Assembly: GCA_965243325.1 (NCBI GenBank)
Contig: CBDEUQ010000003.1
Location: forward strand, 1,116,001 to 1,180,000
DNA from: JANQOH01 sp965243325
GTDB lineage: Bacteria > Pseudomonadota > Alphaproteobacteria > UBA7887
Reading direction: 5' to 3'
DNA length: 64,000 bases
In this document: piece by piece, positions 63,097-64,000 of the stretch
Numbering within the stretch: position 1 is the stretch's first letter
How the letters are laid out: the number at the start of each line of letters is the position of its first letter
Notes under the pieces: model-generated
The model's database searches: none
What the model saw: only the letters and a program-made list of their open reading frames with translations
Told to the model about the DNA's origin: nothing
Translations under genes and position numbers: made by a program

Positions 63097-63136
63097 CGGC
63101 TCCGGCCCCGCCGCACGGCCGGCGGGGCCGGAGCCG
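63097..63136. terminator. Perfect 17-bp hairpin between convergent genes
   Basis: Arms at 63097-63113 and 63120-63136 are exact inverted copies (CGGCTCCGGCCCCGCCG) with a six-base loop. No T-tract follows on either strand. It sits between the GlcG/HbpS stop (63090) and the convergent oxidoreductase stop (63193), a natural place for two-way termination. Confidence 0.6.
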
Positions 63137-63192
63137 CATGCGTTATCCGGCGCAGGCGCGCGCGTCGCGCCGCGTTGCCGATCCTTCCGCCG

Positions 63193-64000
63193 TCACGCCG
63201 CGCGGCGGCGGGCGGCGCCCTTCTCGAGCTCGGCGAGCAGGCGAGTCCGCTCCGCGTCGGCGGCGCGGATCGCCCGTTCCTTGACGTGGCCGAAGCCGCG
63301 GATCTGCTCGGGAATCTCGGCGATGGCGACGGAAACCGGCAGGTTTTCCGCCGACAGGCCCGCCGCCAGGCGTTCCACGTCGGCGAGGTAGTCGTCGCGC
63401 AGCCGCCGCTCGGCGCGCCGTTCCCGGGTGTAGCCGAACGGATCCCACGCGGTGCCGCGCAGCCCCTTGAGCCTGGCCAGGCCGCGGAACGCCCACAGCA
63501 TCCAGGCGCCGTACTCGCGCTTTCTCGCCTCGCCGGTGTGCGGGTCGCGGCCGGCGAGCAGCGGCGGGGCGAGGTGGAAGCGCAGCTTGAAATCGCCCTC
63601 GAACGCGGCGTCGATGCGGCGTTGGAACTCGCCGTCCGTGTACAGCCGCGCGACCTCGTATTCGTCCTTGTACGCCATCAGCTTGAAGGCATAGCGCGCG
63701 ACGGCCATCGCGAACGCCCCGCCGCCGCACGCCGCCTCGGCGGCGTGCGCGGATTCGACCGCGGCCTCGTAACGCGCGGCGTAGGCCGTGTCCTGGTAGG
63801 CCGCGAGGAAGGCGGCGCGTCTGGCCACGACGGTCTCGAGGTCGGTGGCGATGTCCTCGACCGCGGCCTGCGGCATCAGCGCCTGCACCGCGGCGATGTC
63901 GTGCGCGGCGAGCCGGCCGAGCCGGAAGGCGCGGACGTTGAACGGGACCGCGACGCCGTTGATCTCGATGGCCTTCTCGATCGCCGCCGCCGACAGCGGC
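63193..64000 (-). CDS. Indolepyruvate ferredoxin oxidoreductase, C-terminal part (gene continues past window)
   Basis: The frame is open to the window edge (269 codons seen), so the N-terminal catalytic part is outside. LSAAAIEKAIEINGVAV and NVRAFRLGRLAA are typical of the gamma/C-terminal region of fused indolepyruvate ferredoxin oxidoreductases. EYEVARLYTD, LKLRFHLAPPL-like and REYGAWMLWAFRGLARLKGLRGTAWDPFG follow. The enzyme converts aryl 2-oxo acids to aryl-acetyl-CoA with ferredoxin. The end is basic. Confidence 0.88.
   Translation of the reverse strand, partial: PLSAAAIEKAIEINGVAVPFNVRAFRLGRLAAHDIAAVQALMPQAAVEDIATDLETVVARRAAFLAAYQDTAYAARYEAAVESAHAAEAACGGGAFAMAVARYAFKLMAYKDEYEVARLYTDGEFQRRIDAAFEGDFKLRFHLAPPLLAGRDPHTGEARKREYGAWMLWAFRGLARLKGLRGTAWDPFGYTRERRAERRLRDDYLADVERLAAGLSAENLPVSVAIAEIPEQIRGFGHVKERAIRAADAERTRLLAELEKGAARRRAA

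Overview
The window is GC-rich DNA, and most intact genes look alphaproteobacterial (Rhodospirillales or Rhizobiales type). The clearest evidence is the operon order mdh-sucC-sucD-sucA-sucB-lpd, together with a DksA protein that keeps one of the four zinc-finger cysteines, a common alphaproteobacterial form. The organism itself cannot be named from the sequence. A conserved backbone is broken up by mobile DNA, some of it clearly lower in GC.

Layout. 1-1244: a lipoprotein metallopeptidase cut by the window edge, followed by the 5' relic of a group II intron. 1903-9342: a 7.4-kb unit bounded by matching 23-bp inverted repeats and an 8-bp target duplication. Its IS1595-family transposase lies at the right end, and it carries passengers: a second transposase, two small internally duplicated proteins, three tiny ORFs and a diverged, amber-interrupted copy of the edge metallopeptidase. 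9370-11648: two overlapping tyrosine recombinases beside a decapitated phage capsid gene and two further phage genes (to 12982). 13060-14935: an HD phosphohydrolase coupled to a YwgA-like protein. 14965-17201: a GH3-like adenylating enzyme and a HAD hydrolase.

17206-23572: a minus-strand corrinoid one-carbon cluster. It encodes a UroD/MtaA-like methyltransferase, a corrinoid protein, a small Cys-rich protein, a ferredoxin/ASKHA reactivase, a methyl-H4folate:corrinoid methyltransferase, a COG0523 GTPase and a protein of unknown function. 23727-26952: a Fic protein with a palindromic upstream site, a broken IS1-family element and an intact IS256-family element inside it. 27030-30974: a YHS-like protein, a GST, a hydroxyacid dehydrogenase, a GntR regulator, ThpR, a uracil-DNA-glycosylase-like protein and tRNA-Ser(GCU). 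30993-35422: an AAA ATPase/RloB pair resembling AbiL, flanked by a duplicated 3' end of a nitronate monooxygenase gene. 35620-38006: a GST, a quinone-reductase-like enzyme and a secreted protein.

38241-40870 is a gene graveyard: a frameshifted glycosylase, the head of a type IIG restriction enzyme, integrase pieces and an IS5 tail, with an intact VapBC-type pair inside. 40886-44629 holds a saccharopine-dehydrogenase-like protein, a CDF metal exporter and an acyltransferase. 44815-53397 is the TCA operon. 53539-64000 holds a secreted protein, acyl-CoA and SDR metabolism, tRNA-Thr(CGU), dksA, a possible catabolic group (periplasmic-binding fold, amidohydrolase, LLM monooxygenase, GlcG/HbpS) and the tail of an indolepyruvate ferredoxin oxidoreductase.

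Strongest candidates for undescribed biology: the passenger-bearing IS1595 transposon with its paired lipoprotein peptidases, the corrinoid cluster with no dedicated first methyltransferase, the AbiL-like island captured in a metabolic gene, and the HD/YwgA pair at a phage-remnant site.
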